Shown: positions 36,064 through 44,694 of the stretch, in pieces
Layout: every line of letters begins with the position of its first letter
Numbering within the stretch: the first letter of the stretch is position 1
Source of the DNA: Flavobacterium sp. KS-LB2
GTDB lineage: Bacteria; Bacteroidota; Bacteroidia; Flavobacteriales; Flavobacteriaceae
Assembly (NCBI RefSeq): GCF_036895565.1
Contig: NZ_CP145904.1
Coordinates: forward strand, 2,666,001 to 2,730,000
Length of the DNA: 64,000 nt
Reading direction: 5' to 3'
Position numbers and translations under genes: made by a program
The notes under the pieces: model-generated
What the model was told of the DNA's origin: nothing
What the model saw: the letters and a program-made list of their open reading frames with translations, nothing else
Database searches by the model: none

Positions 36064-36990
36064 CGCTTCGACAAGCTCTGCGTGACATAGTGCTATTCAT
36101 TGTAAATATCTCTACCATTGTCAGACTGAGCCTGTCGAAGTCCGTTTGAGCTAAGCCTCAACTACAACTGTCAGTCTGAGCCTGTCGAAGTCCATTTGAA
36201 CTAAGCCTCAACTCCTATTGTCAGTCTGAGCCTGTCGAAGTCCGTTTGAGCTAAGCCTCAACTACAACTGTCAGTCTGAGCCTGTCGAAGACCATTTGAA
36301 CTATATGCTATCAACGAAGCGAACAATCATTATAAACAAAAGCGCTTCGACAAGCTCTGCGTGACATAGTGCTATTAATTGTAAATATCCCTACGACTGT
36401 CAGACTGAGCCTGTCGAAGTCCATTTGAACTAAGCCTCAACTGTCAGACTGAGCCTGTCGAAGTCCGTTTGAACTAAACCTTAGCTCCTATTGTCAGACT
36501 GAGCCTATCGAAGACCATTTGAGCTATACGCCATCAACGAAGCGAACAATCATTATAAACAAAAACGCTTCGACAAGCTCTGCGTGACATAGTGCTATTA
36601 ATTGTAAATATCCCTACGACTGTCAGACTGAGCCTGTCGAAGTCCGTTTGAGCTAAGCCTTAACTCCTATTGTCAGTCTGAGCTTGTCGAAGACCATTTG
36701 AGCTATACCCTATCAACGAAGCGAAAAATCATTCTAAACAAAAGCGCTTCGACAGGCTCTGCGTGACATAGTGCTATTCATTGTAAATATCCATACAACT
36801 GTCAGACTGAGCCTGTCGAAGTCCATTTGAACTAAGCCTCAACTGTCAGACTGAGCCTGTCGAAGTCCGTTTGAGCTAAGCCTCAACTACAACTGTCAGT
36901 CTGAGCCTGTCGAAGACCATTTGAGCTATACGCTATCAACGAAGCGAACAATCATTCTAAACAAAAGCGCTTCGACAGGCTCAGCGTGAC
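36064..36990. repeat. Hierarchical repeat array, right arm (inverted leaders plus twelve direct copies)
   Basis: Inverted copies CGCTTCGACAAGCTCTGCGT begin at 36064, 36343, 36566, 36745 and 36968 (spacings 279, 223, 179, 223). Each of the first four is followed by GTGACATAGTGCTATT, then two to four direct 50-bp copies of GTCAGNCTGAGCCTGTCGAAG, then a trailer CTATCAACGAAGCGAACAAT. That makes four nested blocks and a closing inverted copy just before the end of neuB. No coding potential. Confidence 0.92.
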
Positions 36991-36993
36991 ATG

Positions 36994-38010
36994 TTATAAC
37001 AAATCAGATTCATTCAAAAAATCCCATTGTTTTAAATCCTTATTTAAGGTTTTTCCAATTATTTCTTGAAAACGAGCCGCATCGATTCCAAAACCTTTTG
37101 GCTTTTTAGATTCTAAATCATAAAAAGTCAGGAGATGATTTTGAGGTAAATCCTTGTTGACAGCTAATGATTTTTCAAAAATTTGCTTGAGTTCTGTAAA
37201 AGCAGCCGTATTTTTTTTATCAATAGGATGAGACATGGCCGTAGCAATATTTCGAACCGCAAGAACCAAATCTTTAGTTTCAGCAATAGTCAAAGACGAC
37301 TTTGAATCAGGACCAAACATTTGCCTATCAAAAACCACATGGAATTCAAGTATTTCAGCCCCTAGAGCAGTAGCTGCAATACAAGTTTCCATTTTTGCAG
37401 AATGATCTGAAAAACCGACTGGCACAAGATATCTTTTTTGCAATTCTGGAATCACATTCAAACCATATTGTTCAGGTTGAGTAGGATATGCTGTGGTACA
37501 TTGTAAAATAGAAAAATCAACATTTCTTTCTTTCAAAAAGGCTACCGTCTGATCTAATTCTTCATAAGAACTCATTCCCGAAGACAAAATTACAGGCTTG
37601 CCAGTTTGGGCAATTTTTTCTAAAATTAAGAAATTATTGACTTCTCCAGAACCTATTTTATATTGTTCTACTCCTATCTCTTCGAGCCAATCGACGGCTA
37701 AATTACTAAAAGGAGAACAGATGAAATCCAATCCCACAGCATCGCAATGTGTTTTGACGCCTTTCCATTGCTCCAAAGTAAAACCCATTCGCTTCCAATA
37801 ATCGAATCTTGTGGCATCTTCTAAAGAGAAATTTACCCTAAAAGGTTCTTGCTGGCTGCTTTCGGCTTCGGCAAGGTGCATTTGAAACTTAACAGCATCA
37901 ACGCCAGTTTGTGCAATGGCATCGATGTAAGAATATAATATTCCTAAACTGCCATCGTGGGCCTGACCAATTTCGGCCATGATGTAAGGGGATGTTTTTT
38001 TTGATAGCAT
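36994..38010 (-). CDS. neuB: N-acetylneuraminate (nonulosonic acid) synthase
   Basis: A 338-aa enzyme condensing ManNAc (or an analogue) with phosphoenolpyruvate. The TIM-barrel part has YIMAEIGQAHDGSLGILYSYI, DAVKFQMHLAEAES, FICSPFSNLAVDWLEE, QYKIGSGEVNNFLILE and VGFSDHS. A C-terminal SAF (antifreeze-like) domain is recognisable from KSLAVNKDLPQNHLLTFYDL to FQEIIGKTLNKDLKQ. The length matches NeuB/PseI/LegI. It is separated from neuC and neuA only by the repeat arrays and the GIY-YIG gene, which appear to have split an original neuB-neuC-neuA order. Confidence 0.93.
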   Translation of the reverse strand: MLSKKTSPYIMAEIGQAHDGSLGILYSYIDAIAQTGVDAVKFQMHLAEAESSQQEPFRVNFSLEDATRFDYWKRMGFTLEQWKGVKTHCDAVGLDFICSPFSNLAVDWLEEIGVEQYKIGSGEVNNFLILEKIAQTGKPVILSSGMSSYEELDQTVAFLKERNVDFSILQCTTAYPTQPEQYGLNVIPELQKRYLVPVGFSDHSAKMETCIAATALGAEILEFHVVFDRQMFGPDSKSSLTIAETKDLVLAVRNIATAMSHPIDKKNTAAFTELKQIFEKSLAVNKDLPQNHLLTFYDLESKKPKGFGIDAARFQEIIGKTLNKDLKQWDFLNESDLL

Positions 38011-38046
38011 ATTCTAAATTTCTTATCTAATGTTGAACAAAAACAC

Positions 38047-38955
38047 TTATTTTTCTGGTTGCCAATAGATTTTAGTTTCTGGTAGTTTGTTATACTCTTC
38101 ATATTCTTTCATCGTCAAACGATTGGCATTTTGTAACACTTTAGGCATATTCCAAACCAAATCAAACACAGCCAAAAAGATAGCTTGCAAGGCTTTGAAA
38201 TCGCCTTTGAATACTTTCAGTTTGAACTGCATCCAAAGCGAATAGGCCATTTTTCGTGGGACTTTCTCCAATGGGTAAAACAAGAAAAATAAATACCAAC
38301 CCGAACGCAAAGAACGCCGCAAACGAATCGTATAATCATCATTAACTCGTCTTCCTTTTACATCGACTCTATGCTGCACCAACACCTCTGGGAAATAATG
38401 GACTTCCCATTTTTTTTTAAACAATTGATAAGAGGCAAAATTTTCTTCTCCATAAAAAACAAACCATTCAGGATATTGAGGAATATCACGCCAAGCTTTC
38501 ATGCGCCAGACATGGGCACAACCTACAAAACCTTGTACTCGTTGGAATCTCTCATTTGAAAATATTATTTCAGGCTCTTGCAATCCCCAAAAAATACGCA
38601 AAGCCAGTAAACCACAAGCAGGGTTTTCTTCAAAATGTCTGCGAATCAATTCTAAGGTATTTTCAGTAACAAAATGAGCATCATCGTCTAATGAAATGGC
38701 ATAATCAGCCTTTGTCTCGTTCAGCATTTTGTTCCTGCAAAAAATATAGCCTTTGGAAACCGGATTGCTGAGGAGTTTTACTTCCGGAAAGTTTTCTTTT
38801 ACATACTCATAAGTGCCATCGGTGGAACCATCTTCAAAAACCACGCATTCCACACCATCTTCCTTTAGCAAATACTTGATTTTCTCCAAAGTAAAAGCTA
38901 AATCGGTTATGCGATTTTTGGTGGTGATAAGGATGGAAAAAGTTGGATCTGACAT
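38047..38955 (-). CDS. GT2-family glycosyltransferase
   Basis: A 302-aa GT-A enzyme. FSILITTKNRITDLAFTLEK, VVFEDGSTDGTYEYV and the metal-binding AISLDDDAHFVTENTLELI (about residues 86-104) define the catalytic core. FVFYGEENFASYQLFKKKW is the acceptor-side E-D-like motif. The C-terminal third (SLRSGWYLFFLFYPLEKVPRK) is basic and hydrophobic, suggesting peripheral membrane binding. It is two bases from the next upstream transferase gene. Confidence 0.9.
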   Translation of the reverse strand: MSDPTFSILITTKNRITDLAFTLEKIKYLLKEDGVECVVFEDGSTDGTYEYVKENFPEVKLLSNPVSKGYIFCRNKMLNETKADYAISLDDDAHFVTENTLELIRRHFEENPACGLLALRIFWGLQEPEIIFSNERFQRVQGFVGCAHVWRMKAWRDIPQYPEWFVFYGEENFASYQLFKKKWEVHYFPEVLVQHRVDVKGRRVNDDYTIRLRRSLRSGWYLFFLFYPLEKVPRKMAYSLWMQFKLKVFKGDFKALQAIFLAVFDLVWNMPKVLQNANRLTMKEYEEYNKLPETKIYWQPEK

Positions 38956-38957
38956 CG

Positions 38958-40202
38958 CTAACTAATTATTTTTAAACCAACGATTACTTTTTTCAAATAA
39001 TCAGTCGACAAATAGTCTTCTAAATCTCTTCTATTTAAAAGCATATTATCCGGATTCTGTTTCCACAACTGATACGTCTTTCCAATCAAGGTAGCAATTT
39101 TTTCTATATCATCCACTTCTGACCAATAAAGGTAGTCATTACCCAACAATCTTCTGGTTTCACTATGATATGGAGCTAAGGACAAAATCAATTTATTGGC
39201 TTCAACACAATGAGGAAATTTGGCTGGAAGAAAAGGGCTAATTTCTGATTTTGCTTCTAAAATAATATTTACAGACACATTTTTTTGTAAATTATATACA
39301 AGATCAAAAGCTAAATTTCCATTATGAATATAAATTTCGGGATTGTTTTTTTGATACTCTTCGAGCATTTTAGTATGGTCAAAAGCGTTTCCTAAAACAA
39401 AAAGTTTTGCATCGATTCTAGCTTGCGAATTTTGTTGTAAAAACAATTTAAATCCTTCAATCAATCCAGCAGGAGAACGCTGCGCCAAGAGATTCCCAGC
39501 ATGCAACAGATTAAATTTCGATTTATCGAAATAGGAAGGAAACTCATTGTTTTCAACTTCATACTTGGCATTTTGATGTGGAATAATCATGCCTGTTTTG
39601 ATGAAGTTTGGAAAATGACTCCCCATCCATTCCATTAATAATTGACTTGGAAAAGCACTAAATCTTGCTTTTTCTGAAACTTGAACAAAAAAAGCATCCT
39701 TAAATTCATAACCCGACTCTACCCATACATAAGGTTGTGGATAATAATGAAACGGATAAGGATCATGTACATAAGCCATCCACGCATTATGGAATTTCGG
39801 TACTTTTAAAACGGCATAATGAGGTCTAAAACTAGCCCCTTTGCTCAAAGTCAACACTAAATCGGGTTGAAATGTACTCTTTTTCAAAGATTTTACAATA
39901 CTGTTGGTATCATTGAAAAAAGTAAAAGAAAATCCAAATAACTTCTCCAAGAACGGAGCTGGATTTATCTTAAAATTTCGTTGAAAAACCCGTTGAAAGC
40001 GGCTTAAAAAATACAAAGGACTGTATTTAATTTCAGGGATAGCAATACAATTAACCCCTTCTAACTGAATGTTTATCAAGGTATAATGATACACCAGAAC
40101 CTCAAATCCAGCTTCAACCAAATTATGGATTAGAGCTACATTGGCTTTGGAACCGCTACTGTCTTCAATATTAATAGAATCGACTACTACGAGTATTTTC
40201 AT
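38958..40202 (-). CDS. GT4-like glycosyltransferase, divergent N-terminus
   Basis: A 414-aa GT-B protein. KILVVVDSINIEDSSGSKANV resembles a GT4 opening in which the glycine loop is replaced by SSGSKAN. The C-terminal half has NLLHAGNLLAQRSPAGLIEGF, KLFVLGNAFDHTKMLEEY and IILEAKSEISPFLPAKFPHCV, consistent with the donor-binding glutamate region. The family assignment is less firm than for its neighbours and the donor is unknown. Its upstream side carries a single 21-bp repeat core and wecB. Confidence 0.75.
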   Translation of the reverse strand: MKILVVVDSINIEDSSGSKANVALIHNLVEAGFEVLVYHYTLINIQLEGVNCIAIPEIKYSPLYFLSRFQRVFQRNFKINPAPFLEKLFGFSFTFFNDTNSIVKSLKKSTFQPDLVLTLSKGASFRPHYAVLKVPKFHNAWMAYVHDPYPFHYYPQPYVWVESGYEFKDAFFVQVSEKARFSAFPSQLLMEWMGSHFPNFIKTGMIIPHQNAKYEVENNEFPSYFDKSKFNLLHAGNLLAQRSPAGLIEGFKLFLQQNSQARIDAKLFVLGNAFDHTKMLEEYQKNNPEIYIHNGNLAFDLVYNLQKNVSVNIILEAKSEISPFLPAKFPHCVEANKLILSLAPYHSETRRLLGNDYLYWSEVDDIEKIATLIGKTYQLWKQNPDNMLLNRRDLEDYLSTDYLKKVIVGLKIIS

Positions 40203-40252
40203 TTTACTTTAATTAATCAAATGTGCAAAATTATATTCTAAAACCAAAATTT

Positions 40253-40273
40253 GTCAATCTGAGCCTGTCGAAG
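40253..40273. repeat. Solitary copy of the GAGCCTGTCGAAG repeat core
   Basis: GTCAATCTGAGCCTGTCGAAG matches the core of the 35-37 kb array at all but about one position. It lies seven bases from the wecB stop codon. Confidence 0.85.
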
Positions 40274-40279
40274 ACTTTC

Positions 40280-41437
40280 TTACTTCAACAAATAATTTAC
40301 TATTTTATTGCTGGCATCCCCATTTCCATAAGGATTTTGCCTATTTTCAAATCCTTTGAAATTGTCTAAAATATCTTGAATTGTATTTATTATTTTAGTT
40401 GCGTTAGTACCTACCAAGGTCGAGAATCCTGCCTGCACTCCTTCTGGCCTTTCCGAAACGGTACGAGTAACAATTACAGGCTTTCCCAATGAAGGTGCTT
40501 CTTCCTGGATACCGCCAGAATCAGTCACGATCAAGTAGGATTGTTGCATCAACCAAACAAATGCGGGATAAGAGACCGGTGCAATGAGCTGAATGTTTTT
40601 TTTATTGGACAACAATTCATGCACGACATCCTTCACTTTGGGATTCAAATGCACTGGATAAACAATAACGACATCTTCTCTTTCTGACACTTTCAGCAGT
40701 GCTTCACAAAGATTCCGAAACCCTTCTCCGATATTTTCTCGGCGATGTCCCGTTACCAATACTATTTTTTTTTCAGCTGGAAGGATCATTTTTAACTCCT
40801 CAATTTCCGGATGACTGTAATGCTCCTTTTCTATTTTATGAAGCGTCCAGAACAAGGCATCTATAACCGTGTTTCCTGTTTCTACAATAGTATCTTGCGG
40901 AATTCCCTCCTTCAACAAATGCTGTGTGGCTTGTGGAGTTGGCGTGAAATGAATATCGGCAATTCGGCTGGTAATTTGTCGGTTGATTTCTTCCGGAAAT
41001 GGAGCTTGCTTTTTGTAGGTTCTCAAACCCGCTTCCACGTGACCCACTTTTATACCCAAATGAAAGGCTGCCAAAGCCACCAAAGATGAAGTGGTCGTGT
41101 CACCATGCACCAAAACCAAATCAGGTTGTTCCATCGTCAAGACTTCATCTATCTTATAGAGAATCTTGGCACTTAATCCATTCAGGGTTTGGTTGGCTTG
41201 CATCAAATCAAGGTCGTGATCCGGAACAATTTCAAAAAAATCCAACACCTGATCCAGCATTTCGCGATGTTGAGCCGTGACACATATCTTTACCTCAAAC
41301 CTGCTTTTTTGGTCTTCGACTACGTCACGCTGAGCTTGTCGAAGTGTCGAGTTAAGTAGTTCATGATATAGCGGCGCCATTTTGATGGCTTCGGGACGCG
41401 TGCCAAAACAGAGCAATATTTTTTGGGAATATGTCAT
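40280..41437 (-). CDS. wecB: UDP-N-acetylglucosamine 2-epimerase, non-hydrolysing, with repeat-derived insertion
   Basis: A 385-aa enzyme that interconverts UDP-GlcNAc and UDP-ManNAc. ILLCFGTRPEAIKMAPLYHEL, then VCVTAQHREMLDQVL-type sequence, VHGDTTTSSLVALAAF, GHVEAGLRTY, FPEEINRQI, VTGHRRENIGEGF and TDSGGIQEEAPSLGKPV are all classical. Between HELL and FEVKICVTAQ an additional segment of about 18 residues (NSTLRQAQRDVVEDQKSR) is present. It is encoded by a copy of the genome's CTTCGAC...GTCGAAG palindrome. The frame is kept. The position is a surface loop between the first helix and second strand, so activity may persist. Confidence 0.94.
   Translation of the reverse strand: MTYSQKILLCFGTRPEAIKMAPLYHELLNSTLRQAQRDVVEDQKSRFEVKICVTAQHREMLDQVLDFFEIVPDHDLDLMQANQTLNGLSAKILYKIDEVLTMEQPDLVLVHGDTTTSSLVALAAFHLGIKVGHVEAGLRTYKKQAPFPEEINRQITSRIADIHFTPTPQATQHLLKEGIPQDTIVETGNTVIDALFWTLHKIEKEHYSHPEIEELKMILPAEKKIVLVTGHRRENIGEGFRNLCEALLKVSEREDVVIVYPVHLNPKVKDVVHELLSNKKNIQLIAPVSYPAFVWLMQQSYLIVTDSGGIQEEAPSLGKPVIVTRTVSERPEGVQAGFSTLVGTNATKIINTIQDILDNFKGFENRQNPYGNGDASNKIVNYLLK
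41300..41353. repeat. Palindromic repeat inserted within the wecB coding sequence
   Basis: CTTCGAC (41314-41320) and GTCGAAG (41338-41344) form the arms of an element containing CACGCTGAGCTTGTCGAAG. This is the same core as the 35-37 kb array in the variant with CACGCTGAG. It encodes the extra residues STLRQAQRD and neighbours. Confidence 0.88.
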
Positions 41438-41580
41438 TCAGTTTTCGAATATAAATTAAGAAAAGTATTTAAATTTTTGTTTATATAATGCTTTCAAATA
41501 AGGCATTGTATTGATGGAATCCTTATTTTTCATATGCTACTTTTTTAAATTTCCATAATTTAGATCTACTAATAAAACAA

Positions 41581-42660
41581 TTAGTATTTATTTTTTTTAG
41601 TAAATATTTGCAGTAAATTTTCTTCCAACGTATTAAATGAATATTGTTCAGACTTTATATGGGCTGCTGCACTCATTTCTATTCTCAATTCTTTGTGTTC
41701 CAATAAATTTATCAAAACCAATTGTAACTCTTCCTTGGTATTCCAATGATAACCATTTATTTCATCATCCACAGTTTCTTTATGCCCCCCTTTGCCAATA
41801 ACAACTGGAATACATCCATGAGACATGGCTTCCACAACCGAAATTCCATAATGTTCCACAAGCATAGGTTCCTCCTTTTCATTGTTTTCATAACCACACG
41901 CACTGATGTAAAAGGCCGATTCACTTAAAAGGACAATCCTTTTTTCGGTAGAACAATTTTCGTGAAAAAATACAGGAAAACCGGTTGCCGATTCTTTCAA
42001 TTGGCTTACATAATCATCGTCCTGGTTATACCCTATTAAATGCAAATTCACCTCTGTATAACCCATTCCAATTAAATCCTTGAAAACGTCAATTACAACA
42101 TCCTGGCGCTTGGAACGCTTTCCTTTATTAAACCTTCCAACACAAACCAAATCTAAATTTCTGGCCTGATTATATGTGCTTGGCACATCAATTGGTGGAT
42201 AAAAAACGGCACCCTCACGTTTCCAGTAATTTTGTAACCAACACTTTGTATATTCTGAATTAACAATAATATTTTTCCAGGAATTTAAACGAATTTTTTC
42301 GCTCAAACGCTCCATTTTTACGGTGGGAAAATCACATAGAACAAAGGATTTCTTTACAAAAGTTAGTCTAGGAAAAACTATAGATTGTAGTATTACTATA
42401 TCAAAAGCCTTTCTCTCTTTGAAGGCAAAATAGAGCTGTGAGAAAAAAGGCATAGGAGTTCTTTTCTGAATGGCTACTTTCAGCCCCTTGGTCTCATAAC
42501 GACGGTGCAATTCTTCTAATTGAATGGTCTCGTAAAAAAAAACAGTAACATCAAATCGGTTCTTGGAAAGCATTTTTGCCATTGACAGAACATAAACTAT
42601 ACCACCTCCGCCAGTTGTATCCCAAGAGTTTGAATAAATGGCGACCTTCTTTTCTTTCAT
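41581..42660 (-). CDS. GT4-family glycosyltransferase
   Basis: A 359-aa GT-B transferase. KVAIYSNSWDTTGGGGIVYVL is the N-terminal glycine loop. LDLVCVGRFNKGKRSKRQDVV starts the donor half, LHLIGYNQDDDYVSQLKE follows, and MLVEHYGISVVEAMSHGCIPV carries the E-x7-E donor motif. It lies about 140 bases downstream of nothing obvious on its 3' side (the wecB start), and three bases from the preceding GT2 gene. Substrate unknown. Confidence 0.9.
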   Translation of the reverse strand: MKEKKVAIYSNSWDTTGGGGIVYVLSMAKMLSKNRFDVTVFFYETIQLEELHRRYETKGLKVAIQKRTPMPFFSQLYFAFKERKAFDIVILQSIVFPRLTFVKKSFVLCDFPTVKMERLSEKIRLNSWKNIIVNSEYTKCWLQNYWKREGAVFYPPIDVPSTYNQARNLDLVCVGRFNKGKRSKRQDVVIDVFKDLIGMGYTEVNLHLIGYNQDDDYVSQLKESATGFPVFFHENCSTEKRIVLLSESAFYISACGYENNEKEEPMLVEHYGISVVEAMSHGCIPVVIGKGGHKETVDDEINGYHWNTKEELQLVLINLLEHKELRIEMSAAAHIKSEQYSFNTLEENLLQIFTKKNKY

Positions 42661-42663
42661 TTT

Positions 42664-43407
42664 TTATTTTATAACTTTACGAATTATTTTAAAAAATAAA
42701 CTTTCTATTTTTCTTTTATATTTATAGAAAACATATTCTTTATAATATTGGTTAATTTTCAGAAAATACTTTTCTTCAAAAGCTAATTTTTGTGTTTCTT
42801 TTATGCTTGTTAGCCCAAACATATCATATATAACCAAAGGATTTTGCAATTTTTCAAACTTAATTCCTTTTTTTATGACCTTATAATTAAACTCCCAATC
42901 AGCGATAAATTTAAGTTTCTCATCAAAATTAAAATCAACAAAACACTTAAAACTGTAAATTATTGCTTGATGGCATAATGACCTATTAAAGATAAAATTA
43001 TTGTCAATTTTATTTGGATAGTTTTCTAAAATTATCTCGCTAGAATATTCTTTATAAATTGGCATATAATATACCACTTTAGAAACCAATTTAGGGATTA
43101 ACTTATATAAAACAGCATCGTCCGCAACTAACCGATCCCCACTATTCAAAAATAACAAATATTCCCCAGTAGCTTTTGCAACCCCTTTGTTCATTGCATT
43201 ATAAATCCCTTTATCAGGTTCGCTAACCCAATAATCAAAGTTCTTGCTTTGAGTTTCTAAATATTCAGCACTCCCATCGATGGAACCACCATCAATAACG
43301 ACATACTCAAACTCTCGAATTGTTTGATTCATAACACTCTCTACAGTTCTTTTCAACCCTTCGAGGTTGTTGTAATTGATTGTTATTATGGTGAGCTTTT
43401 TATTCAA
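42664..43407 (-). CDS. GT2-family glycosyltransferase (WcaA/WbbD-like)
   Basis: A 247-aa GT-A enzyme. KLTIITINYNNLEGLKRTVES, then YVVIDGGSIDGSAEYLE and LLFLNSGDRLVADDAVLYKL are typical of colanic-acid-type GT2 enzymes, in which the DxD appears as NSGD. FIADWEFNYKVIKKGIKFEKL is the acceptor-side aspartate motif. A basic C-terminal tail (YKYKRKIESLFFKIIRKVIK) probably binds the membrane surface. The gap to the next gene is seven bases. Confidence 0.9.
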   Translation of the reverse strand: MNKKLTIITINYNNLEGLKRTVESVMNQTIREFEYVVIDGGSIDGSAEYLETQSKNFDYWVSEPDKGIYNAMNKGVAKATGEYLLFLNSGDRLVADDAVLYKLIPKLVSKVVYYMPIYKEYSSEIILENYPNKIDNNFIFNRSLCHQAIIYSFKCFVDFNFDEKLKFIADWEFNYKVIKKGIKFEKLQNPLVIYDMFGLTSIKETQKLAFEEKYFLKINQYYKEYVFYKYKRKIESLFFKIIRKVIK

Positions 43408-43414
43408 AAAAGAA

Positions 43415-44419
43415 TTAATTTAAAATTTTTTTTACCATTTTTTTAAAGAGTGGAGGGGTAATATTATATAATATAACTTTAAACAAACTCTTCGCCTCTA
43501 CCTTCTCCTCAACTTTAATATAAATACATTTAATTTCTGAAAACAAAGCAATTTTGTTTTGTAATAATTTATTATGATATTGAGTGTACAAATCATAAAT
43601 TTCTTTTGATAAAATTACTGAATTATATCTATTGTATGATTTTGAAAACAACTCTGGCTTTGTAAAATTATAAGAACTAAAATGATAAAACACTAATCTA
43701 GAGCCATCTACCATTATACATTTATCATCAACAAGCTCTATTGTGTTTCTTTCGTGTAAATTCCAAGGGGCAACATTGAAACCATATTCTTCAAGAACCT
43801 TGACTTTTTTGAAAAATATGGGAGCCAAATTAAGCCATAATTGGTCAACAAATAAACCTTGAGCGACTCTATTAAAACCAATTTTTAATGTTTTATCCTC
43901 CCACCAATCTAGTAAATTTAATGCGTTTTGACTTTTGGGATTTAAACCCAAAAAACCTAAATTATAGATACCAAAATTTAAAAATAAATTTTCATAAGGA
44001 GACAAATTATCAACCCCTATTGGATTTAAAATATGTGGTGTTAACAAAACATCATTCTCCTTCAAATGTTCCTCCAATAACAATAAATTATCAAATATCT
44101 GAATATCAGGATCAAAATAAATAATAGTTTCTAAGTCTTCATACTTATTAATGAAATACTTAAAAAAAGAGGGTTTAATTGAGGTATTCAGTTCAATTAT
44201 ATCATATTTTTTTATTATTTCATCAAAACAATAAATGTTAATTTGAGAAACAGGAAGAATCTCTATATTTCCAAAAAAAGAATAGTCAATCTCATTCGAT
44301 AGTTCATCACACAAACCAATGATAAACTTATAATTTGGATTTTTTTCAAACAAAGAATCTCCCAAAGTTTTAGCCTGTGCTAAATAATTATTGGAACAAA
44401 TAGTAAAGGCTAATTTCAT
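43415..44419 (-). CDS. GT-A glycosyltransferase, GT8-like
   Basis: A 334-aa protein. KLAFTICSNNYLAQAKTLGDSL is the usual start of this family. IIYFDPDIQIFDNLLLLEEHL carries the DxD metal motif (about residues 95-115). NFGIYNLGFLGLNPK and GLFVDQLWLNLAPIFF are the following conserved blocks, and LVFYHFSSYNF contains a late histidine. This matches an uncharacterised group related to GT8. The C-terminal LFKKMVKKILN is amphipathic. About 275 AT-rich bases without genes separate it from the GH99-like gene. Confidence 0.75.
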   Translation of the reverse strand: MKLAFTICSNNYLAQAKTLGDSLFEKNPNYKFIIGLCDELSNEIDYSFFGNIEILPVSQINIYCFDEIIKKYDIIELNTSIKPSFFKYFINKYEDLETIIYFDPDIQIFDNLLLLEEHLKENDVLLTPHILNPIGVDNLSPYENLFLNFGIYNLGFLGLNPKSQNALNLLDWWEDKTLKIGFNRVAQGLFVDQLWLNLAPIFFKKVKVLEEYGFNVAPWNLHERNTIELVDDKCIMVDGSRLVFYHFSSYNFTKPELFSKSYNRYNSVILSKEIYDLYTQYHNKLLQNKIALFSEIKCIYIKVEEKVEAKSLFKVILYNITPPLFKKMVKKILN

Positions 44420-44694
44420 AAATTAATTAATAAACTTTAATTCTACTGATGACACATCTGCCATCACACAATTTAGTGATATTTTTAGTAACTGTTGCAT
44501 TTGTTGCAATTATGCTATTTCACCAGTTGAGGCATTTGGCATTTTGACGATGCCTCCAAATATCCAATTATTATTCTTTATAAATACTGTTTCTAAAATT
44601 ACAAGGTCGATTCTTAGGGGCTAATTTCAATCGAAACCAATAGCCCATTTTTTATCAGATAATTTACTTAAATCAATATATAAAATACTTTAAT

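Noticed and set aside
35378..36920. Regularly spaced 21-bp cores resembling a CRISPR array
   Set aside because: The sequences between the cores are themselves nearly identical, the cores are palindromic-related copies in both orientations, and no cas genes lie nearby.
44527..44557. Weak inverted repeat TTGAGGCAT ... ATGCCTCCAA in the gap before the GH99-like gene
   Set aside because: The arms are short and imperfect, the loop is large and there is no T-run. It is probably chance in AT-rich sequence.
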